This document shows positions 14,593 to 23,576 of a stretch of 34,116 nucleotides of DNA, one piece after another. Source of the stretch: an uncultured Eubacteriales bacterium (lineage in GTDB: Bacteria > Bacillota > Clostridia > Oscillospirales > Acutalibacteraceae). The stretch covers positions 1 to 34,116 of the forward strand of contig CAREUR010000012.1 of the NCBI GenBank assembly GCA_948968885.1, in the 5' to 3' direction. Below the pieces are notes generated by a model. That model was not told the origin of the DNA. It searched no databases and saw only the letters and a program-made list of their open reading frames with translations. Positions within the stretch are counted from its first letter, which is position 1. Every line of letters begins with the position of its first letter. The position numbers and the translations under genes are program-made.

Positions 14593-15315
14593 TTATTTTT
14601 TGTCGCCCCAGGCATCGATGTTTGCGCGCTCGATGGCACCGACAATTTTTTTTCGAAGGTTGGGGTAATTTTTTTCAAGATTAAGTATAAGATCCTTGGT
14701 AGTTTGCCGATTGGAGTTAAAGTTTGCAGGACAGCGACTCAAAACGATCGGCAAATTTTTGCGCCGCACAAGCGAAGCAATCTTACTCTCCTCGCAGAAA
14801 ATAAGCGGCCGAATCATATAAATATCCTTTCGCGAAAGATATGTAACCGGCGAAAAACAGCCAATAGTCCCGCAGTTCAAAAGATTCATAAAAAAAGTTT
14901 CAACGCAGTCATCCAAATTATGCCCCAAAGCAATCTTGTTGCAACCAAGCTCCCTCGCCATATCGTGCAGCATTCCTCGACGCATCCGGGCGCAAAGACT
15001 GCAAGGGTTTGACTCTTTTCGATTATCGAAAATTAAACTAGCAAGATGAGTGCGCTTTATGACGTATGGGACGTTTATTTTTGCACAAAATTTTTCTATA
15101 TCAGAATAATCAGTAGGCCGATTATCGAAGCAAGGATCGACGGTTATGGCGACCAAATCGAATTTTTGCGGGTAGTAGGTCTTAATCTGATTAAGCGCAA
15201 ATAAGAGAAACACCGAATCCTTGCCGCCAGAAACGCACACAGCAATCCTGTCATTCTGCGAGATCATCCCGTAAGAATCAATAGCCGCGCGGACTTTGCC
15301 AATCATGTTGTGCAT
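14593..15315 (-). CDS. TtcA-like PP-loop ATPase (tRNA 2-thiolation family)
   Basis: The 240-residue protein has the PP-loop SGGKDS (29-34) that binds ATP and adenylates the target base. CSLC (Cys105, Cys108) plus the downstream SRCPANF (Cys195) give the three-cysteine set that holds an iron-sulfur cluster in TtcA-type enzymes. RPLIFCEE and ALGHNLDDCVETF also match the family. TtcA makes 2-thiocytidine at tRNA position 32; clostridial members may modify other positions. ATG at 15315 is chosen because GAGGAG lies just upstream; an upstream extension to 15444 in the same frame is low-complexity and unlikely. The interval 15316-15480 shows no convincing promoter. Confidence 0.82.
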   Translation of the reverse strand: MHNMIGKVRAAIDSYGMISQNDRIAVCVSGGKDSVFLLFALNQIKTYYPQKFDLVAITVDPCFDNRPTDYSDIEKFCAKINVPYVIKRTHLASLIFDNRKESNPCSLCARMRRGMLHDMARELGCNKIALGHNLDDCVETFFMNLLNCGTIGCFSPVTYLSRKDIYMIRPLIFCEESKIASLVRRKNLPIVLSRCPANFNSNRQTTKDLILNLEKNYPNLRKKIVGAIERANIDAWGDKK

Positions 15316-15539
15316 AAAATTTCTCCTCTTTGTGCAAGCAAAATTTTTATAAAAATAAAAAATAAGACTTTTCACCATCATAAATTTACATATTATCTGC
15401 CCCGAATTTTGCATAAAACTGTGACGGAACATCAATATAAACAAAATAAAGATAATTCTTTTATAGAAAATTAACTCAACCCTATAAACATAATATACAA
15501 TATTTTCTTCAATTTTGCAAAAAAAAATTGCATAAATGC

Positions 15540-15568
15540 TTGCAATTTAAAAATGAGTGTATTATAAT
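15540..15568 (+). promoter_or_regulatory. Promoter of the division/cell-wall cluster (mraZ promoter)
   Basis: TTGCAA (15540-15545), 17 bases, TATAAT (15563-15568). The MraZ-type repeats follow at once. The gene-free interval 15316-15651 otherwise holds only AT-rich sequence. Confidence 0.75.
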
Positions 15569-15577
15569 GAAACCATC

Positions 15578-15617
15578 AAGTGGTGAAAAGTGGTTAAAAG
15601 TAGCGAGAAGTGGTTTA
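15578..15617 (+). promoter_or_regulatory. MraZ operator: four 10-bp repeats
   Basis: AAGTGGT-type units start at 15578, 15588, 15598 and 15608, an exact 10-base period; the third is degenerate (AAGTAGC). MraZ rings are known to bind arrays of GTG-containing repeats with 10-bp spacing in front of mraZ in Escherichia coli and Mycoplasma. The array begins 9 bases after the -10, so binding would block transcription of the whole cluster. Confidence 0.8.
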
Positions 15618-15651
15618 AAATTATCTTCTCAAAACTTTTGGAGGGGCTTTT

Positions 15652-16071
15652 ATGTTGATAGGCGAGTACCAACATAATATCGACCTAAAGGGCAGAGTTG
15701 CGGTTCCGGCGCGGTTCCGTGACGACTTAGGTGCGCTTTTTTACATCACAAAAGGCCTCGACAATTGCCTGTTCGTTTTGCCACAAGATGAGTGGAGTCG
15801 GCTGGTGGACAAGATAAAAACGATGCCGATCTCTAAGGCTAGGGGTTTGCAGAGATTTTTCTTCTCGGGCGCAGCGGAGGTTGTGCCGGACAAGCAGGGC
15901 AGAATTCTGATCCCGCAGCAGCTGAGAGAACACGCCGAGCTGGATAAGGAGGTCACGTTTATCGGGACGTCCAGCAGGGTGGAGATCTGGAACAGCAAGA
16001 GGTGGGCAGAGTTTAACTCGGTGCTAACGCAGGACAGCATTGCAGAGGCAATGGACATGCTCGACTTGTAG
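15652..16071 (+). CDS. mraZ: Transcriptional regulator MraZ
   Basis: 139-residue AbrB-fold protein with two copies of the MraZ domain; the conserved DLKGRVAVPARFR (11-23) and DKQGRILIPQQLRE in the second half are the two DNA-binding loops. It forms ring-shaped oligomers and regulates its own operon. ATG at 15652 after GGAGGGG. First gene of the dcw cluster; the repeats upstream are its probable operator. Confidence 0.96.
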   Translation: MLIGEYQHNIDLKGRVAVPARFRDDLGALFYITKGLDNCLFVLPQDEWSRLVDKIKTMPISKARGLQRFFFSGAAEVVPDKQGRILIPQQLREHAELDKEVTFIGTSSRVEIWNSKRWAEFNSVLTQDSIAEAMDMLDL

Positions 16072-16086
16072 AAAGGGCGGCGGCAA

Positions 16087-17013
16087 ATGGAGTTTTCGCA
16101 TGTACCGGTTTTGCTGTTGGAGGCAATAGAAGGGCTAAACGTAGAGGAGTCTGGGGTTTACATAGACGGCACAGCCGGAGGTGGCGGGCATTCTGAGGCT
16201 ATTTTAAAGAAGCTAAAGTCCGGCAAGCTGATATCGATTGACCAGGACCCAGACGCAATCGCGTTTTTGCGGGAGAAGCTAGCAAAGTACGAAAATTCCA
16301 CTGTGGTGCAAGAAAACTTCCTAAATATGGACAAGGTTGCCAGAGAGCTTTCTATCAACGAGGTAGACGGCGTGCTGATGGATTTGGGGGTTTCGTCGCA
16401 TCAGTTTGACACCAAAGAAAGAGGCTTTTCTTACCGCTACGACGCCCCGCTGGACATGCGAATGAGTCAAAAAGGCGTGAGTGCGTACGATTTAGTCAAT
16501 GAGTTGCCCTGGCAAGAGCTAGCGGGGATCATAAAAAATTATGGAGAAGAAAAGTTCGCAAAGGGCATCGCACTCGCAATAGAAAGGCAGAGACAGAGCG
16601 CGCCCATAGAAACCACGCAGCAGCTAGTGGACGTGATAAAATCGGCAATACCAGCAAGGTTTAAGCGAGAAAAAGGCCATCCGGCCAAAAGAACCTTTCA
16701 AGCGCTTAGAATTGCTGTAAATAGAGAGATAGATGTATTGCAACAGGGATTGGATTCGGCGTTTTCGATATTGAGACCAGGCGGAAGACTAGTGGTGATC
16801 ACGTTTCATTCTCTTGAAAATAGAATCGTTAAAAAGAAAATGGTGTCTTGGAGCCAAGGATGCACGTGCCCGTCAGAGTTCCCGATCTGCGTGTGCAACA
16901 AAAAGCCGAGGGCAAAGCTAATCAATAAAAGAGCGATAGAGCCTTCACGACAGGAAGCTGAGGAGAATCCGCGAAGCAAAAGTGCGAAATTACGGGTTTG
17001 TGAAAAGATTTAA
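16087..17013 (+). CDS. rsmH: 16S rRNA (cytosine-1402-N4)-methyltransferase
   Basis: 308-residue RsmH/MraW. It has HVPVLLLEAIEGL at the start, the SAM-binding DGTAGGGGHSEAIL, the conserved LMDLGVSSHQFDTKERGFSYRYDAPLDMRM region, and the C-terminal VITFHSLENRIVK. It methylates N4 of C1402 in the ribosomal P site. It starts 15 bases after mraZ with GGGCGGCGG as binding site. Confidence 0.96.
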   Translation: MEFSHVPVLLLEAIEGLNVEESGVYIDGTAGGGGHSEAILKKLKSGKLISIDQDPDAIAFLREKLAKYENSTVVQENFLNMDKVARELSINEVDGVLMDLGVSSHQFDTKERGFSYRYDAPLDMRMSQKGVSAYDLVNELPWQELAGIIKNYGEEKFAKGIALAIERQRQSAPIETTQQLVDVIKSAIPARFKREKGHPAKRTFQALRIAVNREIDVLQQGLDSAFSILRPGGRLVVITFHSLENRIVKKKMVSWSQGCTCPSEFPICVCNKKPRAKLINKRAIEPSRQEAEENPRSKSAKLRVCEKI

Positions 17014-17043
17014 TCTTGAGGATGTTAAATAGGATGGGGGTTG

Positions 17044-17502
17044 ATGAAAATGGCTTTGCAGCAAAGAAGCGTCGCGTATGATATCTCGCGCTTTGAGGAG
17101 CGAAAACCGGCAATAGATAGCGAAAAACGAGATAACATATTAAAGCTGCCAAAGAAAAAAGCAAAAGTAAGAGCCGGCAGAAAAAGCAAGCTAAAGCCAA
17201 TGACGGTGCTACTTGCGGGAGTAAGCTTTTTGCTAAGTGTTGCCGCGGTGTGGACAATGCTACTCAACCAAGTGACGATGGCCGAACTAACAGCCCAAAC
17301 CATCAAAGCCGCCACACAGCTGGAGGAGCTCAAAAGCGAGAACATGCAGTGGCAGGTGAAGATAGAAGAAAAATTTTCGCCAGAAAACGTAACACAACAC
17401 GCGCTCGCGCTGGGAATGGTACCGAATAACTCAGGACGAGTGGAGTGCTTGGGGCTGCACCCAGAGGACAAGGCAGAAATACCGCAGAAAGGACTATTAT
17501 GA
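17044..17502 (+). CDS. ftsL: Cell division protein FtsL
   Basis: 152-residue bitopic membrane protein: a long, very basic cytoplasmic part (1-56), one membrane helix (about 57-77, VLLAGVSFLLSVAAVWTMLL), then an extracellular coiled coil (ELTAQTIKAATQLEELKSENMQWQVKIEEK) and the typical end where residues after NVTQHALALGM resemble the FtsL tail. FtsL links DivIB/FtsQ and DivIC/FtsB to the FtsW-PBP synthase. Assigned from topology and its fixed place between rsmH and the PBP gene; sequence identity in this family is low. ATG at 17044, with ATG at 17050 as an alternative. Confidence 0.82.
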   Translation: MKMALQQRSVAYDISRFEERKPAIDSEKRDNILKLPKKKAKVRAGRKSKLKPMTVLLAGVSFLLSVAAVWTMLLNQVTMAELTAQTIKAATQLEELKSENMQWQVKIEEKFSPENVTQHALALGMVPNNSGRVECLGLHPEDKAEIPQKGLL

Positions 17503-17637
17503 CTTGCGAGAATCTTTTGATCTAGCGGGAAATCGGGAATAACATGAGGTTTAACTAAATAAATATTAAAGATAGGATAGAGAGTTAAGATGGAATCGGT
17601 GTCTTGGCTCTCATGACGTTTGTGAAGGAGCAAGGTT

Positions 17638-19869
17638 ATGGCAAAAGGGACCACAATCAGAATGTGGCGCAGGTCGATTTTTGTGTTGGCGTCGCTGCTC
17701 ATCGTGGGTTTTGGAGTAATCGTCTTTAGACTGGTAAAGCTGCAATTGATCGAGGGCGAAAAACTGCAGCAAATGGCCACAGAGCAGCAGTTGAAAGATA
17801 CAAAAATAAACGCACAAAGGGGCACGATCTACGACAGAAACATGAAACCGTTGGCACAAAGCGCGACAGTTTGGACGGTGGTTCTGGAGCCAGCTTATTT
17901 GAAGGACGCAGAATTAATCGAGAAAATCGCCAGCGGGCTAGCTCCGATTTTAGAAATGGACAAGAACGAGGTCTTAGAAAAAGCGAAGAAAAAGTCGTTC
18001 TACACAGTGCTGAAACGAAAGGTAGAGAGCGACGTAAAAGATAAAATCATAGCGTTTCAGAAAGAAAACAAGATAACAACGGGCATACGGCTGGTGGAGG
18101 ATTACAAGCGGTATTATCCGTATGGTGACTTTGCGGCGTGCGTTATTGGCTTTACAGGGACGGACAGCCAGGGCCTCTCGGGGCTGGAGAGCTACTATGA
18201 TGAGTACCTAACCGGCCAGGCAGGCAGATTGGTCACAGCCAGAAATGCAGTGGGCACGGATATGCCGTTTGACTACGAGAAGATGATTCCGGCGCAAAAC
18301 GGCAATAATCTGGTTTTGTGCATAGACGAAGTGATTCAGCACTTTTTGGAAAAGGGCCTAGAAGAGGGGATCGTCAACAATAAGGTCATGAACAGGGCCG
18401 GCGCCATCATGATGAACGTCAATACCGGCGAGATAATAGGCATGGCGGTGAAGGGCGGCTACGACCTCAACAAACCGTTTGAAATTGCGGACGCAGAAAA
18501 AAGGGCTCAAATAGAATTGCTGCCAGAATCGGAGCGCGCAAAGGCAAAAGCCGAAGCTCTGGAGGCACAGTGGCGCAACAAGCTGGTTAGCGACACCTAC
18601 ATGCCGGGCTCGGTGTTTAAGCAAATCACCACAGCCATGGCGTTTGAAGAGAATTTGATCGACGAAAAGACCAACTTTAATTGTACCGGAAGTTTTGTGC
18701 CGTTCCCGGGCGCTCGGCCGATTCGGTGCCACAAACACGGCGGACATGGCAGCCAGGTTTTTGCGCGAGCCTTTTGCAACTCCTGCAACCCAGCGTTCAT
18801 CCAGGTTGGTCAAAGAATAGGCTCCGAGAGGTTCTACAAATACTACCAGGCGTTTGGATTCACCGAAAAAACAGGCATAGATCTGCCCGGCGAAGCGAAC
18901 GGAATCTTCTTTAGCAAAGATGGCCGCATGGGCCCGATGGATTTGGCAGTGGCGTCGTTTGGACAGAACTTTAGTGTAACACCTCTCCAGATGATAATAG
19001 CAGCGACGGCCGTTGCAAACGGTGGACATATAGTTCAACCGCACGTTGTGAAGCAGATCGTTGCCAGCGACGGGAATATTATAAAAAATTTTGACACCGT
19101 AAGGAAAAGGCAGGCCATTTCGGAGCAGACGTCCAAGAGGATCTGTGCGCTGCTCACGCAGAACGCAATTGACGGTGGCGCGAAGAATGGTGGTATTCCA
19201 GGATACAGAATTGGCGGCAAAACAGGAACGTCGCAAAAAATAGGTGACAGTGGTCCGGGCGGCATGGACTATATCTCGTCGTTCTGTGGCTTTGCGCCGG
19301 GCGATAACCCGCAGTATATTTTGCTGATTTATTACGATACGCCAAAAGGGCCGAGCTATTACGGAGCGCTCGTGGCGGCGCCGACGTTTGCAAAGGTCAT
19401 GCAGGACGCACTGCCATACCTGGGCGTGGAGCGCAAGTATACCGACGAGGAAATGGTCAACCTAGACATCCAGGTGCCGTTTTTGGTGGGCTCCTCGGTC
19501 GACAAAGCCAAACTTCAGGCGATAAATCTGCAGCTAAACCCGGTAGTCTACGGCTCTGGCGAGACGGTTATATCGCAAGTCCCAGAAATCTCGACCAAAA
19601 TGCCAAAAGGCGGTAGGATAGTGCTCTACACAGACGACTCTACCGCGAATTCCAAAGCAGTAGTGCCCAAGTTTGCAGGCATGACGCTCTCCGCAGCCAA
19701 CAGGGAGGCCAGCGCAGCAAAAGTGAACATCATAATAAAAGGAGCGGCGCTGTCGAGCTCGGGATGCGTGTGCGCAAGCCAAAGCATAGCCGCGGGTACA
19801 GAAGTCCGTCCCGGCACAGTGGTAACCCTGACGTTCTCGCAGAAAAAATCGGAGCAACATAGTGACTAG
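17638..19869 (+). CDS. Division or sporulation class B PBP with PASTA domains (FtsI/PBP2B/SpoVD type)
   Basis: 743-residue transpeptidase. Membrane anchor at about 12-32; N-terminal module with RGTIYDRN (60-67); transpeptidase motifs SVFK (Ser325), SCN (382-384) and KTGTS (528-532). Two C-terminal PASTA domains follow, about 608-665 and 670-735. PASTA domains bind peptidoglycan or help localisation. The partner of FtsW encoded downstream; the presence of two PASTA units is as in PBP2B, while SpoVD usually has one, so either division or spore-cortex synthesis is possible. ATG at 17638 follows AAGGAG. The 135-base gap after ftsL holds no clear gene. Confidence 0.92.
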   Translation: MAKGTTIRMWRRSIFVLASLLIVGFGVIVFRLVKLQLIEGEKLQQMATEQQLKDTKINAQRGTIYDRNMKPLAQSATVWTVVLEPAYLKDAELIEKIASGLAPILEMDKNEVLEKAKKKSFYTVLKRKVESDVKDKIIAFQKENKITTGIRLVEDYKRYYPYGDFAACVIGFTGTDSQGLSGLESYYDEYLTGQAGRLVTARNAVGTDMPFDYEKMIPAQNGNNLVLCIDEVIQHFLEKGLEEGIVNNKVMNRAGAIMMNVNTGEIIGMAVKGGYDLNKPFEIADAEKRAQIELLPESERAKAKAEALEAQWRNKLVSDTYMPGSVFKQITTAMAFEENLIDEKTNFNCTGSFVPFPGARPIRCHKHGGHGSQVFARAFCNSCNPAFIQVGQRIGSERFYKYYQAFGFTEKTGIDLPGEANGIFFSKDGRMGPMDLAVASFGQNFSVTPLQMIIAATAVANGGHIVQPHVVKQIVASDGNIIKNFDTVRKRQAISEQTSKRICALLTQNAIDGGAKNGGIPGYRIGGKTGTSQKIGDSGPGGMDYISSFCGFAPGDNPQYILLIYYDTPKGPSYYGALVAAPTFAKVMQDALPYLGVERKYTDEEMVNLDIQVPFLVGSSVDKAKLQAINLQLNPVVYGSGETVISQVPEISTKMPKGGRIVLYTDDSTANSKAVVPKFAGMTLSAANREASAAKVNIIIKGAALSSSGCVCASQSIAAGTEVRPGTVVTLTFSQKKSEQHSD

Positions 19870-19911
19870 AAAAGGGAAATTCACACAGCACAAGCAAAAG
19901 TTCAAAAAATG

Positions 19912-19920
19912 TGCTATAAT
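19912..19920 (+). promoter_or_regulatory. Extended -10 promoter candidate before mraY
   Basis: TGC followed by TATAAT (19915-19920) lies in the 100-base gap between the PBP gene and mraY. No good -35. Would give the second half of the cluster its own start. Confidence 0.45.
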
Positions 19921-19969
19921 TGTAGTAGCTTAAGCGGCAAAGGGTAGGTTTAGAAAGGTGGCATGCGGC

Positions 19970-21013
19970 ATGGTGGCAAACGTATGGGTGATTTTTGCGA
20001 TAGTAGCCTCGTTTTTAATCACTTATTTTTTAGGAAAGCGGATAATAATACCGTACCTTCAAAGGCTCAAATACGGCCAAACCATACTAAAAATCGGGCC
20101 ATCGTGGCACAAAAATAAGCAGGGCACACCCACAATGGGCGGAGTAATTTTCGTTATCGGCATATACGCCGCAATCCTCGTAACAATGCCGCTGTACTAC
20201 TTTTTGGTCGCCAAAAACACGCTGCACCTGCAAGAGCCACCGCTCATAATGCAAAAAATCATATCCGGCCTCCTGATGGCGCTGGCGTACGGCGCAATCG
20301 GATTTTTGGACGACTATATAAAGGTCGTAAAAAAGCGCAACCTGGGGCTAACCGCCGGGCAAAAGCTCCTCATGCAGTTCCTGGTTGTGGGCTCGTACCT
20401 GCTGTCGCTTTATTGCGCGGAGGTGCTGCAAGGGGGCCTCGGCGCCACGTCGACGACCATACCGTTCTTTGGCCGAGTTGATTTAGGGGTACTATATTGG
20501 CCGATGGCATCATTGCTGATAGTTGGCATGGTTAACGCGGTGAACTTAACGGACGGAATTGACGGCCTGTGCACGTCGATCACGTTTTTCGCCGCAACAT
20601 TTTTCATGCTAATATCGAATTTCCTGCATATATTCAACCTGAGCATAGTCGCAGGGGCGTTAGTTGGCGGATGCCTGGGATTTTTGATATTCAACATTCA
20701 CCCTGCAAAAGTGTTCATGGGGGATACAGGCTCATTGTTCTTGGGCGGATTAATCTGCGCGCTAGCATTCACGCTGGATGTGCCAGTGCTGTTGCCGATA
20801 ATCGGCGGTGTGTACGTGCTGGAGATGCTCTCGGTGATCCTGCAGGTGGCGTATTTTAAGGCAACAAAGGGTAAACGCCTGTTCAAAATGAGCCCGCTGC
20901 ATCATCACTTCGAGATTTGCGGCTGGAGCGAGGCCAAAATTTGCATCGTGTTTAATGTAATCACAGTGATACTCGGAGCACTGGCGGTTGTGCTGGCGGC
21001 GTACGGGCTTTGA
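19970..21013 (+). CDS. mraY: Phospho-N-acetylmuramoyl-pentapeptide transferase
   Basis: MraY attaches phospho-MurNAc-pentapeptide to undecaprenyl phosphate, forming lipid I. From ATG 19970 it has 347 residues and about ten membrane segments. Family motifs: TPTMGGVIF, FLDDYIKVVKKRNLGLTAGQK (magnesium-binding DD), NLTDGIDGL, and SPLHHHFEICGW. AAAGGTGG at 19954-19961 favours ATG 19970; GTG at 19958 is an alternative that adds four residues. Confidence 0.96.
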   Translation: MVANVWVIFAIVASFLITYFLGKRIIIPYLQRLKYGQTILKIGPSWHKNKQGTPTMGGVIFVIGIYAAILVTMPLYYFLVAKNTLHLQEPPLIMQKIISGLLMALAYGAIGFLDDYIKVVKKRNLGLTAGQKLLMQFLVVGSYLLSLYCAEVLQGGLGATSTTIPFFGRVDLGVLYWPMASLLIVGMVNAVNLTDGIDGLCTSITFFAATFFMLISNFLHIFNLSIVAGALVGGCLGFLIFNIHPAKVFMGDTGSLFLGGLICALAFTLDVPVLLPIIGGVYVLEMLSVILQVAYFKATKGKRLFKMSPLHHHFEICGWSEAKICIVFNVITVILGALAVVLAAYGL

Positions 21014-21054
21014 TGGATACCGTGCAGGCTAAGGGGCAACAAGGAGGCAAAAAA

Positions 21055-22341
21055 ATGAGCAGAAATTACAGCAGAGCGGCAAGGCCAAGGGGACAGCAAG
21101 AAAACAAAGCTAGCTCAAGGGACGCAAGGGCGCGGAATGATAAAACGAAGAAGCATTCTGGCTTTAAGTTTGACGGATTAGCGGCAGTCTCGAGGGGGCT
21201 CAATCCGGTAAAAAATAAGCTAAAGGTGTTCTCAATGCGGTCGGGACTAGATATGCCGTTCTTTTTCATAAACATGGCAATACTCGTGGTTGGCCTTGTG
21301 ATGATGTTTTCGGCCTCCTACCCCAACGCCTATTACTACAAAAATGGCGACAGTTACTACTTTATAAGGAGTCAGCTGATTTGGGCGGTCATCGGGGTTG
21401 TCACTATGATCGCGGTTTCTTATTTTGACTACCACCACTTCCACAAGTTCGCTGTCCCCATATTGGGAATATCGTTCGTGCTGCTAGTTGTGGTGCTCTT
21501 CATGCCGATGGTGAATGGCGTCCACAGATGGATCCCGCTCGGCCCAATCGGATTTCAGGCGTCGGAGATAACGAAATTCGCGATCGTGCTGTCGTTTGCG
21601 CACTTCATCTCGATAAACTTCAAAAAAATGGACACGTTCAAATATGGAATCCTGCCATACGGTATAATACTGGCGTTCACGGCGTTTTTGCTGTACCTGG
21701 AGCCCCACATTTCGTGCCTGATCATTGTGGTGCTGCTGGCCGGAGGAATGCTTTACATCGGCGGAGTAAAATTGCGATGGTTTGGGCTGGTCTTGGCAAT
21801 AGCATTGGCGGCAGTTGGCTATGTAGTGCTGTTTACAGATAAGCTTGGTTACGCAAATGGCCGTGTGCAGGGTTGGCTGGACCCATTCACAAGCAACCCA
21901 AACGTAGACACATGGCAGACAAAGCAGGGGCTCTATGCGATAGGGTCTGGAGGCCTGTGGGGACTAGGATTAGGGCAGTCGCGGCAAAAGTACCTCTACA
22001 TTCCGGAGCCGCAGAACGACTTCATTTTTTCGGTAGTCTGCGAAGAGCTGGGCTTTATCGGAGCATTGATAATCCTAATCCTGTTTGCAATGCTGATTTG
22101 GCGGGGAATCATGATATCGATGCGAGCCAAAGACAAATTTGGCACATTGCTAGGCATCGGACTCACGGCGCAGGTCGGCCTGCAGGTGATCTTGAATATC
22201 TTCGTTGTAACAAACACGATTCCAAATACAGGCATAAGCCTACCGTTCTTCAGCTATGGCGGCACGTCGCTGGTCATGCTGCTCGTGCAGATGGGCATAG
22301 TTTTGTCGATATCCAGAACGTCGAAAATAGAAAAAACCTGA
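21055..22341 (+). CDS. ftsW: FtsW/SpoVE-type lipid II polymerase (SEDS family)
   Basis: 428 residues from ATG 21055, which has AAGGAGG 7 bases upstream; in-frame starts at 21010-21013 that overlap the mraY stop lack such a site. A long basic cytoplasmic N-terminus (about 1-65) precedes ten membrane helices. SEDS signatures: GVHRWIPLGPIGFQASEITKFAIV, EPQNDFIFSVVCEELGF and GISLPFFSYGGTSL. Polymerises glycan strands together with the class B PBP. Confidence 0.93.
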   Translation: MSRNYSRAARPRGQQENKASSRDARARNDKTKKHSGFKFDGLAAVSRGLNPVKNKLKVFSMRSGLDMPFFFINMAILVVGLVMMFSASYPNAYYYKNGDSYYFIRSQLIWAVIGVVTMIAVSYFDYHHFHKFAVPILGISFVLLVVVLFMPMVNGVHRWIPLGPIGFQASEITKFAIVLSFAHFISINFKKMDTFKYGILPYGIILAFTAFLLYLEPHISCLIIVVLLAGGMLYIGGVKLRWFGLVLAIALAAVGYVVLFTDKLGYANGRVQGWLDPFTSNPNVDTWQTKQGLYAIGSGGLWGLGLGQSRQKYLYIPEPQNDFIFSVVCEELGFIGALIILILFAMLIWRGIMISMRAKDKFGTLLGIGLTAQVGLQVILNIFVVTNTIPNTGISLPFFSYGGTSLVMLLVQMGIVLSISRTSKIEKT

Positions 22342-23474
22342 TGAAAGTGGCGAGCACGATGAGAATAATCTTTGCGGGCGGCGGTACGGCGGGGCACATA
22401 AATCCGGCTCTGGCTGTGGCGGAGTATGTAAAAGAAGTTCGCCCAGGCGCGCAGTTGTTGTATGTTGGCGCGGTTGGCGGGATGGAAGAAAAGCTGGTGA
22501 AGCAGGCCGGGCTGGACTTTAGCGGCATAAAAATTTCCGGATTCAGCCGGAAGCTTAATTTGGCGGGCTTAAAAAAGAACATAATAACGCTAAAGCGCGT
22601 TGTAACTGCAAGTTTGGAGTCAAAAAGGATAATCGAGCAGTTTGCGCCGGACATCTGCGTGGGCACAGGGGGCTACGTGAGTGGCCCAATCTTGCGAAAG
22701 GCCGCGCAGATGGGCGTACCGATAATAATACACGAGCAAAACGCGTTCCCGGGCATCACAACGAAGATGCTGGCACACAAAGCGGAGTGCGTGATGCTGG
22801 CGGTGGGGGAGGCGCGAAAATTTTTTGACAAAAGGTGCAAAATAGCGGTAACGGGGAACCCCATAAGGAAGGAAATTGCCCAAATGACGCAGCAAGAGGC
22901 TCGAGCAAAGCTGAAGCTGGACAATCGGCCGGTGGTGCTGTCTTTTGGGGGCAGCTTGGGCGCCAGAAAGATTAATGAGGCCGTGGTCGAATTGATCGCA
23001 GATACGGCAAAAACGGATAAATTCCAGCATATCCACGCTTTCGGGCAGTACGGGCAGTGGTTCTTGCCAGAGCTAGAGAAACGAGGCGTCAAAATCTCGG
23101 CGCACCCGAATTTGGACGTACGAGAGTACATAAGCGACATGCCAACATGCCTGGCCGCGGCCGACTTGGTCATTTGCCGGGCGGGAGCCATCACTCTGAG
23201 CGAGATTCAGGCGCAGGGCAAGGCCTCGATTTTGATTCCTTCGCCAAATGTCGCGGAAAATCACCAGTACCACAACGCAATGGCGCTTGTGAACAACCAC
23301 GCGGCGGGCATCCTAGAGGAGCGGGACTTAACCGGCGAATTGCTCATAAAAAAGGTGAATGAACTATTGGCGCACCCCGAAACTATGCGAGAATTTCAAC
23401 AAAACGCAAAAAAAATGGCCATATATGACGCAAATCAGCGAATTTATTCTATAATAGAAAAAATAGTCGGATAG
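22341..23474 (+). CDS. murG: UDP-GlcNAc:lipid I N-acetylglucosaminyltransferase
   Basis: MurG converts lipid I to lipid II on the inner membrane face. 377 residues from ATG 22341, which overlaps the ftsW stop (ATGA); ATG 22359 (MRIIFAGGG) is an equally plausible start. Motifs: GGGTAGHINPALAVAEY (lipid-binding glycine loop), GTGGYVSGP, HEQNAFPGITTK, and the UDP-binding CRAGAITLSEI. Confidence 0.95.
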   Translation: MKVASTMRIIFAGGGTAGHINPALAVAEYVKEVRPGAQLLYVGAVGGMEEKLVKQAGLDFSGIKISGFSRKLNLAGLKKNIITLKRVVTASLESKRIIEQFAPDICVGTGGYVSGPILRKAAQMGVPIIIHEQNAFPGITTKMLAHKAECVMLAVGEARKFFDKRCKIAVTGNPIRKEIAQMTQQEARAKLKLDNRPVVLSFGGSLGARKINEAVVELIADTAKTDKFQHIHAFGQYGQWFLPELEKRGVKISAHPNLDVREYISDMPTCLAAADLVICRAGAITLSEIQAQGKASILIPSPNVAENHQYHNAMALVNNHAAGILEERDLTGELLIKKVNELLAHPETMREFQQNAKKMAIYDANQRIYSIIEKIVG

Positions 23475-23576
23475 CGGATAAAGCGCGGCAAAACCGGATT
23501 CACCAAAACATTCCCGAGGGCATAGTATGAAATCAGTGAAACGCTGAAAAAATACGTGCCGGACGGGGTGGTCGGA

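Noticed and set aside
14593..15444. Longer N-terminus of the TtcA-like gene starting at 15444
   Set aside because: The extra 43 codons are low-complexity, AT-rich and outside the family; ATG 15315 has a good binding site.
17590..17616. 8-codon ORF MESVSWLS before the PBP gene
   Set aside because: Very short, poor binding site, nothing to tell it from chance.
21873..22340. N-terminal extension of the murG frame
   Set aside because: It runs inside ftsW in another frame; MurG similarity begins at 22359.
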